The position numbers and the translations under genes were made by a program. A stretch of DNA of 64,000 nucleotides from NCBI RefSeq assembly GCF_030815865.1, contig NZ_JAUSXI010000001.1, positions 2,170,001 to 2,234,000 of the forward strand, given 5' to 3'. This DNA is from Arthrobacter globiformis. Lineage in GTDB: Bacteria; Actinomycetota; Actinomycetes; Actinomycetales; Micrococcaceae. This document shows, one piece after another, positions 51,598 to 59,247 of this stretch (the first letter of the stretch is position 1; each line of letters opens with the position of its first letter). Under the pieces are notes generated by a model that ran no database searches, was not told the DNA's origin, and worked only from the letters and a program-made list of their open reading frames with translations.

Positions 51598-52790
51598 AGC
51601 ACAACTGCCGCGGTGAGCTTGGACAGCGGCTCGCCGAGGGCGTCCACCAGGGCGCTGAGCCGCTGGACCTCGTCCTTGCCCAGCTCGTTGTAGTAGGCAA
51701 AGCCGTCGCCCTTGGCGTGCTTCTTCAGCTCAGCCTGGAGGGCGCTGAACTTGGCGTCGAGGTCCTGGGCCAGGGCGGAGTCCTTCTGCTGCAGGGCAGG
51801 CTTGAGGTTTTCGAACGCGATCCGGGCGCCGTCCACGTTGGCCTGGAAGTCCCAGAGATCAGTGTGCGACCAGATCTCTTCCTCGCCGGTGACCTTGCCG
51901 CGGGCCACCTCATCCAGCAGTTCCTTGGCGCCGTTGCCGAGCTTGTCCGCGCTGAGCTCCACGGTTCGGGTGCGGGTACTGAGTTCCGCCGTGTCGGCCA
52001 CCAGCTGCTTGGCGAGTGCGCCACGCTCGGCCGCGGTCAGTGCCTTGTATCCGGCCGGCGGGAACAGGTCCTTTTCGGCACGGTGCCAGCCGGTCCACTT
52101 CTGCCCCGGTTCGAGGTCCGCCTCACGGGCATCGAGCTTGGGATCGAGATCCCCGAAGGATTCGGCCACGGGTTCGATCCGTTCCCAGTGCATGCGGGTG
52201 GCAGCGTAGAGGCTCTTGGCCTTGGCTGCGTCGCCTGCAGCGTATGCGGCGGCGAATTCCTTGGTTCCGGCCACCAGCTGCTCGGTCTGGTCCTTGACGT
52301 AGGCCGTGTACTGGCTGACTCCGGTGTCCACGAGCTTCTGGAGGTCGGCGTCCACGGTGGCCTGCTTGCCGGAGTCCTTGACGTTGAAGTCCGCGCGGAT
52401 GCCGTCACCCTTCATCCCTGGCTTGCAGGCGGTGATGTATTTGCCGGCCGGTGCGGTGAGCACCAGGTTGCGGGTGATCCCGGGGCCGATGTTCTCCACT
52501 TCGGCCACGATCCGCAGGCCGTCTTCGGCGAGCACGTAGAACTCGGTGACCTCGGCGCCGTCGTTCTTCACGGCGAAGGTGAGGTTCCCGCTGGGGGCAC
52601 TGGCTGCGGAGACCTTGCACTCGGAATCGGTACTGGTGACCTGGATGGGCCCGTCTGTGGTGCCCGATGCGCTGGCGCTGGCGTTGTCGGTGCAGGATGC
52701 GAGGGCCAGCGGGAGGACTGCGGTGGCTGCCACGACGGCGAGGCGGGCACCGGCAGTCCGGCGGGTTTTGGGCGAGGTGAAGCCGGACAT
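51594..52790 (-). CDS. efeO: EfeO: iron-binding lipoprotein with cupredoxin and M75 domains
   Basis: A 398-residue lipoprotein. The lipobox is PLALASC (Cys near residue 33). The cupredoxin-like N-domain covers about 45-150 (SPTSAPSGNLTFAV-type beta strands). The peptidase-M75-like domain has the iron-binding H-x-x-E motif in RMHWERIEPVAE and a further WxGWHRAEKDLF motif with His. It delivers ferrous iron to EfeU. Middle gene of efeU-efeO-efeB. Confidence 0.94.
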   Translation of the reverse strand: MSGFTSPKTRRTAGARLAVVAATAVLPLALASCTDNASASASGTTDGPIQVTSTDSECKVSAASAPSGNLTFAVKNDGAEVTEFYVLAEDGLRIVAEVENIGPGITRNLVLTAPAGKYITACKPGMKGDGIRADFNVKDSGKQATVDADLQKLVDTGVSQYTAYVKDQTEQLVAGTKEFAAAYAAGDAAKAKSLYAATRMHWERIEPVAESFGDLDPKLDAREADLEPGQKWTGWHRAEKDLFPPAGYKALTAAERGALAKQLVADTAELSTRTRTVELSADKLGNGAKELLDEVARGKVTGEEEIWSHTDLWDFQANVDGARIAFENLKPALQQKDSALAQDLDAKFSALQAELKKHAKGDGFAYYNELGKDEVQRLSALVDALGEPLSKLTAAVVL

Positions 52791-52880
52791 GTGAATTCCT
52801 TGGGGGTGTTGGGGATGCAGCGGGTTGTTGCGGTTCAGGGTGTTGAGGTGCGGAGTTTGGTTGGAAGCAGGCGCTGCCGG

Positions 52881-53741
52881 TCAGGAGGCGACGGCGGCAG
52901 TTGCGGCGGGGGCCCCCGCCCGCCGCAGCGGCGGGCGGAAGCTGGCACGGAGGTAGAAGAACATGACGGGGATGGCGTACAGGATCCAGGCGGCTGCTTC
53001 CAGCCAGGTCGTGGCGGGGGAGAAGTTCAGGGTCCCCTTCAGCAGGGCGCCGTACCAGGACGACGGCGGGACGGCGGCTGAGACGTCGAAGGCGAGGCTG
53101 TGCAGCCCCTGGAGGATGCCGGCCTCCTGCAGGTCGTGGACGCCGTAGGCGAGGACGCCGCCGGCGATGACCACCAGGGCGACGCCGGTCCAGGTGAAGA
53201 AGCGGGACATGTTGACCTTCAGGACGCCGCGGTGCAGGAGGTAACCGAGCCCGGCAGCCACGGCGAGGCCCAGGAGGGCGCCGAACAGAGGGGTTCCGGA
53301 TTCTCCGCTGGCCTGGGCTGCGGCCCACAGGAACAGTGCCGTCTCCAGCCCTTCCCGCCCGACCGCCAAAGCCGCCACAAGCACCAGGCCCCAGGCGGCG
53401 CCGTCGGCCACGCCATCGACCCGGGAGCGGAGTTCGCTGCCGAGCGTGCGGGCGGTGCGCGCCATCCAGAAGACCATCCAGGTGACCAGTCCGACGGCGA
53501 TGATGGACAGGCCGCCGCCAATCGCTTCCTGGGCTTCGAAGGTCAGGCCGCGCGGGCCGAAAGTCAGCAGGGCGCCGAAGCCGACGGACACGGCGACAGC
53601 GATTCCAACGCCTGCCCACAGCCGGGGGAGCAGCGCGCGCCGGCCACTCTTGGTGAGGTAGGCCATCAGCAGGACGACGATGAGCGTCGCTTCGAGGCCC
53701 TCCCGGAGGCCGATGAGGAAGTTGGCTGTCATGTAAAGCAC
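52881..53741 (-). CDS. efeU: EfeU: FTR1-family iron permease
   Basis: A 286-residue membrane permease with seven spans. Two R-E-G-L-E iron motifs: IGLREGLEATLIVVLL at the N-terminus and VGREGLETALFLWAAA near residue 130. RLWAGVGIAVAVSVGFGALL and the other hydrophobic runs are spans. The start ATG 53741 follows GAAGG. A DtxR/IdeR-like box lies 22 bp upstream. Transcribed first in the operon; 90 nt separate it from efeO. Confidence 0.94.
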   Translation of the reverse strand: MLYMTANFLIGLREGLEATLIVVLLMAYLTKSGRRALLPRLWAGVGIAVAVSVGFGALLTFGPRGLTFEAQEAIGGGLSIIAVGLVTWMVFWMARTARTLGSELRSRVDGVADGAAWGLVLVAALAVGREGLETALFLWAAAQASGESGTPLFGALLGLAVAAGLGYLLHRGVLKVNMSRFFTWTGVALVVIAGGVLAYGVHDLQEAGILQGLHSLAFDVSAAVPPSSWYGALLKGTLNFSPATTWLEAAAWILYAIPVMFFYLRASFRPPLRRAGAPAATAAVAS

Positions 53742-53762
53742 CTTCTGCCGGAGGAGCCCGTC

Positions 53763-53776
53763 TTAGGCTCACCTAA
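53763..53776. promoter_or_regulatory. DtxR/IdeR-type iron box of efeUOB
   Basis: TTAGGCTCACCTAA is the right-hand 14 bp of the actinobacterial iron box consensus (TTAGGTTAGGCTCACCTAA type); the left five bases (CCCGT) do not match. It begins 22 bp from the efeU start, so iron-loaded repressor would block transcription. Confidence 0.75.
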
Positions 53777-53852
53777 GCACGGGACTTTACACGGCGAAGG
53801 CCATTAGGCAAAAGAATCGTGCCGTAATTGCAGTGGAAATTACTCCACCGGT

Positions 53853-53917
53853 TTGGGCAGCACAATTGGGCAGCACTTTTTGGCGGTGCCGTTTGGGCAA
53901 CGCCCGTTGGGCAACGC
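53853..53917. repeat. Five 11-bp repeats at 13-14 bp spacing
   Basis: Copies of TTGGGCARCRC start at 53853, 53866, 53880 (diverged, TTGGCGGTGCC), 53893 and 53907. Spacing alternates 13, 14, 13, 14. They fill the gap between the DUF3000 stop and the efeUOB promoter. Confidence 0.75.
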
Positions 53918-53934
53918 TGGTTGGTGGGGGCAGT

Positions 53935-54594
53935 TTAGTTGCGGCGCCTGCGGGGGAGCGCGGAGACGCCTTCGGGCAGCGGCGGGAGGCCGGCGAAGGT
54001 GCACACCATGTCAGACCACGCCTCGAGGTGCGCCTGGACGTCGGCGCCGGCCGGGGTCCACGAGGCACGAAGTTCAATGTCGATCGAGGCGGGCCGGTCC
54101 GCCAGCGTTCCGAAGCTTTCGGACAGCACACGCGTGGCGGTGCCGCCAGCCGCGCGGTAGGGGGCATGGTGGGTTTCGAGGGCTTCCACGAGCCATGTCC
54201 ACGCCACGGAGCCCAGCATTTCATCGTTGCCCATCTCGGCGTCGAGCTGGGCCCGGATATAGGTGACGATCCGGAATTCGCCATCCCACACCGCGGAGCC
54301 GTCGGGGTCGTGCAGCAGGATGAAGCGCCCGGTGGCGAGCTCCTCGCCGTCGTCGTCGGCATCGCCCCCGGCGGCGGCGGACCGGGCCAGCGCCATGGCC
54401 GCCGGCCCGTGAACCGGTGAGCGGTCCTTAACGCTGCTGGGAACGATGACCTCGGCGCCGAGGGCCACGGCGAATGGCGCCAGCCGGGCGGGCGCCGGGA
54501 TCTCGTCGAGGCGCAGTTCACTGCGGCAGCGTGCTTTGCGGAGCGTTCCCAGCGCATACAGAAAATTCGCGGGAACCTGGGCAAGTGCGTTCAC
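53935..54594 (-). CDS. DUF3000 protein
   Basis: A 219-residue protein: ALAQVPANFLYALGTLRKAR at the N-terminus, LAPFAVALGAEVIV near 40, GRFILLHDPDGSAVWDGEFR, a conserved AEMGNDEMLGSVAWTWLVEAL, and SFGTLADRPASIDIELRASW. DUF3000 is an actinobacterial family of unknown function, normally adjacent to RNase D. GTG 54594 is supported by a leaderless-type -10 6 nt upstream; a frame 57 codons longer is rejected. Confidence 0.9.
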   Translation of the reverse strand: MNALAQVPANFLYALGTLRKARCRSELRLDEIPAPARLAPFAVALGAEVIVPSSVKDRSPVHGPAAMALARSAAAGGDADDDGEELATGRFILLHDPDGSAVWDGEFRIVTYIRAQLDAEMGNDEMLGSVAWTWLVEALETHHAPYRAAGGTATRVLSESFGTLADRPASIDIELRASWTPAGADVQAHLEAWSDMVCTFAGLPPLPEGVSALPRRRRN

Positions 54595-54600
54595 AATCGC

Positions 54601-54606
54601 AGGGTA
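54601..54606 (-). promoter_or_regulatory. Leaderless-type -10 of DUF3000
   Basis: TACCCT on the minus strand, then GCGATT, then GTG 54594. No ribosome site. Confidence 0.55.
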
Positions 54607-54665
54607 CGCAATGGAAACCGCCAATCCCGGCAGGCTCGCCGCCTGCTCACGCAATCCCGCGCATG

Positions 54666-55790
54666 TTAGTGCCCTGCCGCCGGCGAGGTCCGGTGCCGGG
54701 CGAGTTCGTCCCTGATGGCTGCCACGAAGGCATCGACGTCCTCCTCGCTGGTGTCGAAGGAACACATCCAGCGGACCTCGCGGGTGGCTTCATTCCAGTC
54801 ATAGAAGCGGAAGGACTCCCGGAGCCTGTCCGCCACGCCTGCCGGCAAAACCGCAAAGACCCCGTTGGACTCCGTTTGCTGCGTGGGTTCCACGCCGTCA
54901 ATGTTGTCCACCGCGGCGCGCAGCCTCGCAGCCATGGCGTTCGCGTGGCCGGCTGAACGGAGCCACAGGTCACCTTCGAGCAGGGCGATGAACTGCGCGG
55001 ACATGAACCGCATCTTGGAGGCCAGCTGCATATTCATCTTGCGCAGGAACAGCAGCCCGTGGGCGGCGTCGGGATTCAGCGCCACCACCACCTCGCCGAA
55101 CAACAGCCCGTTCTTTGTTCCGCCGAACGACAGGATGTCCACGCCGGCGTCGCGCGTGAAGGCCCGCAGCGGAGCGCCAAGGTGCGCCGCGGCGTTGGCC
55201 AGCCGCGCGCCGTCCATGTGCAGCTTCATGCCTTTGGCGTGGACGTGCTCGGCGATCGCCCGGACTTCATCCGCCGTGTAGCAGGTGCCCAGTTCAGTGG
55301 TCTGGGTGATGGAGACGGCCAGGGGCTGGGCGCGGTGCTCATCGCCCCAGCCCCACGCTTCGCGGTCGATGAGCTCCGGCGTCAGCTTCCCGTCCGGGGT
55401 GTGCACCTGCAGCAGCTTTATGCCGCCCACACGCTCCGGGGCACCGTTCTCATCCATGTTGATGTGTGCCGTGGACGCGCAAACCACCGCGCCCCAGCGC
55501 GGGAGGAGGGACTGCAGGGACAGCACGTTGGCGCCCGTGCCGTTGAAGACCGGGAAGCATTCGATACCCGGCCCGAAATGCTCCTCCATCAGCTCCTGCA
55601 GGCGGGCCGTGTAGGCGTCTTCGCCATAGGAGACCTGGTGGCCCTCGTTGGCGGCAGCCAGCGCGGCCAGCACCTCGGGGTGCACCCCTGAGTAGTTGTC
55701 CGAGGCAAAGCCGCGGACCGACGCGTCGTGCAGCCTGGCCATGGTGCCGCTGCCGGCAGTTTCAACAGTTGTTGTCATCTCTTTGGTCAC
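54666..55790 (-). CDS. ltaE: Low-specificity threonine aldolase family (PLP-dependent)
   Basis: A 374-residue PLP enzyme of the beta-eliminating lyase/threonine aldolase family. GFASDNYSGVHPEVLAAL is the family start; the PLP lysine is in DILSFGGTKNGLLFGE (near residue 225); HMDGARLANAAAHL binds the cofactor with Asp and Arg. It cleaves threonine or allo-threonine to glycine and acetaldehyde. The start is GTG 55790 from a leaderless-type promoter. An ATG four codons later (55778) is an alternative. Confidence 0.9.
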   Translation of the reverse strand: MTKEMTTTVETAGSGTMARLHDASVRGFASDNYSGVHPEVLAALAAANEGHQVSYGEDAYTARLQELMEEHFGPGIECFPVFNGTGANVLSLQSLLPRWGAVVCASTAHINMDENGAPERVGGIKLLQVHTPDGKLTPELIDREAWGWGDEHRAQPLAVSITQTTELGTCYTADEVRAIAEHVHAKGMKLHMDGARLANAAAHLGAPLRAFTRDAGVDILSFGGTKNGLLFGEVVVALNPDAAHGLLFLRKMNMQLASKMRFMSAQFIALLEGDLWLRSAGHANAMAARLRAAVDNIDGVEPTQQTESNGVFAVLPAGVADRLRESFRFYDWNEATREVRWMCSFDTSEEDVDAFVAAIRDELARHRTSPAAGH

Positions 55791-55796
55791 GCTTTC

Positions 55797-55802
55797 AGTC
55801 TA
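55797..55802 (-). promoter_or_regulatory. Leaderless-type -10 of ltaE
   Basis: TAGACT on the minus strand, then GAAAGC, then GTG 55790. The GAAAGC could be read as a weak ribosome site but abuts the start. Confidence 0.5.
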
Positions 55803-55817
55803 GGTAGTTGCGGCACG

Positions 55818-56591
55818 CTACGTACTTGCAGCGCCGGCGGGCACCGGGGCCAGCAGCAGCCGCTGCCCGTTCAGCTCCGCGGCGGGCTGGCTAAAGAGTC
55901 CGACGGCGGCCGCGGCCAGCTGCTCGACGTCCGTGTAGCCGGGAAACTTCCGTTCGGGCTGACTGCTGCGCATGCTCGCGTCCACCAGCGCTTTCACCAC
56001 GAAAACGACGGCGGCACTGTGCTGGCCGCCACGGGTCGGGTCTTCGGGCCCTTGGGCGTCCTGGCGGAAGCCCTCGGCCACCGCCATGGTCCACGCCTCA
56101 GCGGCGGCCTTGGCCGCCACATAGCTGGCGACGCCGGCGGCGGGACTGCCCACCGCCGTCGAGGACACCATGGCAAAACGCCCGCAGGGCGAGGCGGCGA
56201 GGTCGTCGTAGAAGACCCGGGTGACGTTCCGGAGCGTCGTGACGGCGCTGCGTTCCAGGAAATCCCAGGCCTCATCGGTCTGGCTGGTGATGCCCTGCGC
56301 GCCGCGCCAGCCACCCACGAGATGGATGACGCCGTCGATCTTTCCGGCGGTGCGGGCGAGCTCTTGCTGCAGCTCCCGCACTGCGGCGAGGTCGGCGAGG
56401 TCGCACACGAGCGGCGTGGGGCCGCCCGCGGTTTCCGCGGCCTCCTCTATGCGTGCCTTGTCCGAACCCACCGTGAAGACGGCAAAGCCGGCCTGCAGCA
56501 GTGCACGGGCGGCCGCGATCCCCGAAGGTGAGCTGCCGCCCGTGACCAGCACGCGCAGCGGCCTGCCGTCGCCCATGCTGGTGACGCTCAT
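55818..56591 (-). CDS. Short-chain dehydrogenase/reductase family protein
   Basis: A 257-residue Rossmann enzyme. The NAD(P) motif is VLVTGGSSPSGIAAARALL (T-G-x3-G-x-G variant), V-C-D-L-A-D binds the adenine, and the catalytic triad appears as SST near 145 with Y-V-A-A-K (ASYVAAKAAAEA). Substrate unknown. It starts 10 bp after the DUF6421 stop; the two probably form one operon. Confidence 0.88.
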   Translation of the reverse strand: MSVTSMGDGRPLRVLVTGGSSPSGIAAARALLQAGFAVFTVGSDKARIEEAAETAGGPTPLVCDLADLAAVRELQQELARTAGKIDGVIHLVGGWRGAQGITSQTDEAWDFLERSAVTTLRNVTRVFYDDLAASPCGRFAMVSSTAVGSPAAGVASYVAAKAAAEAWTMAVAEGFRQDAQGPEDPTRGGQHSAAVVFVVKALVDASMRSSQPERKFPGYTDVEQLAAAAVGLFSQPAAELNGQRLLLAPVPAGAAST

Positions 56592-56601
56592 GCTGCGCCG
56601 G

Positions 56602-58023
56602 TCATGCGGCGGCCGCGGTCGGGCCGGTTTCCTGCAGCGCAGGGTCCGGCGTCTGCGCAGGGTCCGAGGAGCCGGTAATGCCTGCGGTGGATTCGATGAC
56701 GGGGCGCATCTTCTTTTCCAGGGCCTCGTAGAACATGGACAGCGGGAACTCGTCGTCCAGGACCTGATCCGTGAGGCCCCGGGGCGGCCCGTCGAGGGGG
56801 AGGGCGCCTGGTCCCTTCGCCCACACTGATGCCGGGTTCGGCGTGACGGTGCCCGAGATCAGCTCATAGGCCGCCAGCCAGTGGGCGGTCTTGGGCCGGT
56901 CGATGGAGCGCCAGTAGAGTTCTTCGATCCGGGCACCCAGCTCCATGACGACGCCGGCGACATGTTCCCAGTCGATGGTCAGGCGGCTGTCGGTCCAGTG
57001 AAGGACGCGGTGCTGGTGCAGCCACGCGAAGAGCAGCTGACCGCCGAGCCCGTCATAGTTGCGCACCCGGCTGCCGGTGATGGCGAACCGGAAGATGCGG
57101 TCGAAAATGACGGCGTACTGCAGGAGTTTGGCATGCCGGCGGGCTTCCGGGTCCGCTGCTTCGTCCTTCTCGATCGTCACGGATTCCCGGAAGGCCGTCA
57201 GGTCGCAGCGCAGCTCCTCAAGGGAGTACAGGAAGAACGGCATCCGCTGCTTGATCATGAAGGGATCAAACGGCAGGTCCCCGCGCATGTGCGTGCGGTC
57301 ATGGATCAGATCCCACATGACGAAGGTCTTTTCGGTGAGTTCCTGGTCCTCGAGGAGTTCCGCGGCTCCCGCCGGCAGCTCCAGCGAAGTGATGTCGGCC
57401 GCGGCCCGGAGGACGCGGCGGAAGCGTGCCGCTTCCCGGTCCGCGAAAATGGCGCCCCAGGTGAACCGGGGCGTCGCGCGCACCCCCACCGTCTCGGGGA
57501 ACAGCACCGCGGAGTTGGTGTCGTACCCGGGGGTGAAGTCAATGAACCGGATGGGCACGAACATGCGGTTCGAGTAGTCGCCCTGTTCCAGGCCTGCAAT
57601 GAAGTCCGGCCACACGACGTCGATGAGGACGGCCTCCACGAGCCTGCTGCTGCTTCCGTTCTGGGTGTACATGGGGAAGACCACCAGGTGCTGCAGGCCG
57701 TTCTCGCGGTCCGCCTGCGGCTGGAACGCCAGCAGGGAGTCCAGGAAATCCGGCACGCCGAACCCGCCCTCGGCCCAGCGCCCAAAGTCGCGGCACACCA
57801 GGTCCAGGTACAGGGCGTCGTGGGGAAACGCCGGTGCCAGCGCCTCGATGGCGCTGACAAGGGCTTCGACGTGGCCGTGCGCTGCCGTGTGGGCAGCCTG
57901 GTCGGGGATGGAGCCGTCTGGCACCTGCAGGTCCCGCAGGGCAATGGCCGCGCCCTTGAGGCGCTGCCATTCAGGGTGTTCCGCGGAGATTCGGGCTGGT
58001 GCTGTGTGTACGGTTACGGTCAT
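56602..58023 (-). CDS. DUF6421 protein
   Basis: A 473-residue protein of unknown function. Conserved features: FGVPDFLDSLLAFQPQ, HLVVFPMYTQNGSSSRLVEA, VPIRFIDFTPGYDTNSAVLF, LIHDRTHMRGDLPFDPFM and KQRMPFFLYSLEELRCDL. H-D-R-T-H-M-R-G with D/E residues suggests a metal site. Family named by memory (Streptomyces and Arthrobacter). Heads a two-gene unit with the SDR gene; AAAGGCGAGG precedes ATG 58023. Confidence 0.75.
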   Translation of the reverse strand: MTVTVHTAPARISAEHPEWQRLKGAAIALRDLQVPDGSIPDQAAHTAAHGHVEALVSAIEALAPAFPHDALYLDLVCRDFGRWAEGGFGVPDFLDSLLAFQPQADRENGLQHLVVFPMYTQNGSSSRLVEAVLIDVVWPDFIAGLEQGDYSNRMFVPIRFIDFTPGYDTNSAVLFPETVGVRATPRFTWGAIFADREAARFRRVLRAAADITSLELPAGAAELLEDQELTEKTFVMWDLIHDRTHMRGDLPFDPFMIKQRMPFFLYSLEELRCDLTAFRESVTIEKDEAADPEARRHAKLLQYAVIFDRIFRFAITGSRVRNYDGLGGQLLFAWLHQHRVLHWTDSRLTIDWEHVAGVVMELGARIEELYWRSIDRPKTAHWLAAYELISGTVTPNPASVWAKGPGALPLDGPPRGLTDQVLDDEFPLSMFYEALEKKMRPVIESTAGITGSSDPAQTPDPALQETGPTAAAA

Positions 58024-58168
58024 CGCTGGCCTCGCCTTTCTGGTTACCTGAGCTTCTACGGCGAGCGTAGCAAGCAGACAGGATTCCTAATCGATCAAAG
58101 GCGTGAGCATAAGAAACTGAAGGGCTCGGGGCGGTCCGAAGAACCACTAGGCGCAGCGCCGGGCAATC

Positions 58169-58633
58169 TCAGGCCCGGGTGTCGTCGGCGGCCGGAACCA
58201 GCTTCAGTGAGATGGAGTTGATGCAGTAACGCTGGTCCGTTGGAGTCCCGTACCCCTCGCCCTCGAAGACGTGCCCGAGGTGCGAGTCGCAGTTGGCGCA
58301 CCGCACCTCGATGCGTTCCATGCCGAGGGTCCGGTCGTGGATGTACCGCACCCGCTCTTCGGCCAGGGGCGCCCAGAATGACGGCCAGCCGCAGTGCGAA
58401 TCGAACTTCTCCTTGCTGGTGAAGAGCTCGGTCCCGCACGCGCGGCAGTTGTAGGCGCCGGCGGTGTGGGTGTCCCAGTATTCGCCGGTGTAAGGGCGTT
58501 CCGTGCCGGCCTGGCGCAGCACGTGATATTCCTCCGGCGTCAGTTCGCGGCGCCAGTCGTCGTCGGACCGGCCGGCGGCAGGTGATGCTTCGCCGGCGGT
58601 GTTGGTCAGGTCGGATTTCTCAGGAGTGCTCAT
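58169..58633 (-). CDS. msrB: Peptide-methionine (R)-S-oxide reductase
   Basis: A 154-residue repair enzyme for methionine-R-sulfoxide. Zinc knuckles Y-N-C-R-A-C-G and R-C-A-N-C-D; S-H-C-G-W-P-S-F active-site region; the catalytic Cys in QRYCINSISLKL. N-terminal 25 residues are a low-complexity tail. Starts 14 bp after the hypothetical gene upstream, so probably co-transcribed with it. Confidence 0.96.
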   Translation of the reverse strand: MSTPEKSDLTNTAGEASPAAGRSDDDWRRELTPEEYHVLRQAGTERPYTGEYWDTHTAGAYNCRACGTELFTSKEKFDSHCGWPSFWAPLAEERVRYIHDRTLGMERIEVRCANCDSHLGHVFEGEGYGTPTDQRYCINSISLKLVPAADDTRA

Positions 58634-58647
58634 AACCGGACCAACGC

Positions 58648-59139
58648 TCAGGAGTCCCCGATAAATCCCGAGCCCGCATATAGATGCAGCACTGGGAGGC
58701 CCAGCTTGTCCTGCGCCCGGTTGGCCCAGTCGGTATGGAAGGTGTCTGAAACGGCATGCGGCCTGGTGATGACGACGGCCTGGGCGGCGCCAAGCTCCTT
58801 GACCTTGGCCACGAGGCCGTTGACGGCCCCGCCGGCCACCACCTCGCCTGCAACGCCGCCGCCGATGCCTTCCAGGGCGCTCACCGAGGTGGCCAGCGTG
58901 GCGTCTGCCGCTGCCCGTTCCTCCGTGGGGTCCGGGGAATGGGCCGTCAGCTCGCGGAAAGCCTTGGCAATGTCCAGCATCGAAAGGTTCTCGAGGAAGT
59001 CCACCAGCAGATGCCGTTCCGTGTTGGCCGGTACCAGCACAACCAGGGGCGCGTCACCTCCGTCCACCAGGCGTTCGATGTTTACGCGGTCGTCCGCACC
59101 CAGCGGCTCTTCAGTCAGAATGACGATTGGATCGCTCAT
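58648..59139 (-). CDS. Hypothetical protein (Rossmann-like, unknown)
   Basis: A 163-residue soluble protein: PIVILTEEPLGADDRVNIER, LVVLVPANTERHLLVDFLEN, a helical middle, then KVKELGAAQAVVITRPHAV and LPVLHLYAGSG. Alternating beta strands and helices suggest a nucleotide-binding-like alpha/beta fold as in universal stress proteins, but no ATP motif is visible. It has a leaderless-type promoter and is followed by msrB, suggesting a link to oxidative damage. Confidence 0.8.
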   Translation of the reverse strand: MSDPIVILTEEPLGADDRVNIERLVDGGDAPLVVLVPANTERHLLVDFLENLSMLDIAKAFRELTAHSPDPTEERAAADATLATSVSALEGIGGGVAGEVVAGGAVNGLVAKVKELGAAQAVVITRPHAVSDTFHTDWANRAQDKLGLPVLHLYAGSGFIGDS

Positions 59140-59145
59140 GGCATC

Positions 59146-59151
59146 AGCCTA
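59146..59151 (-). promoter_or_regulatory. Leaderless-type -10 of the hypothetical-msrB unit
   Basis: TAGGCT on the minus strand, then GATGCC, then ATG 59139. No ribosome site. Confidence 0.6.
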
Positions 59152-59247
59152 GTCCCGCCCGCCAGTAGCCGCATGTATTTGGCCCGCATGCATTTGGTCC
59201 CCTTGCATTCGGCCGTAAATGTGCCGGAAAGGGCCGGATCCGTCAAG

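Noticed and set aside
53787..54584. 265-codon minus frame overlapping DUF3000
   Set aside because: It is out of frame with the DUF3000 conserved blocks (e.g. AEMGNDEMLGSVAWTW) and starts without a ribosome site.
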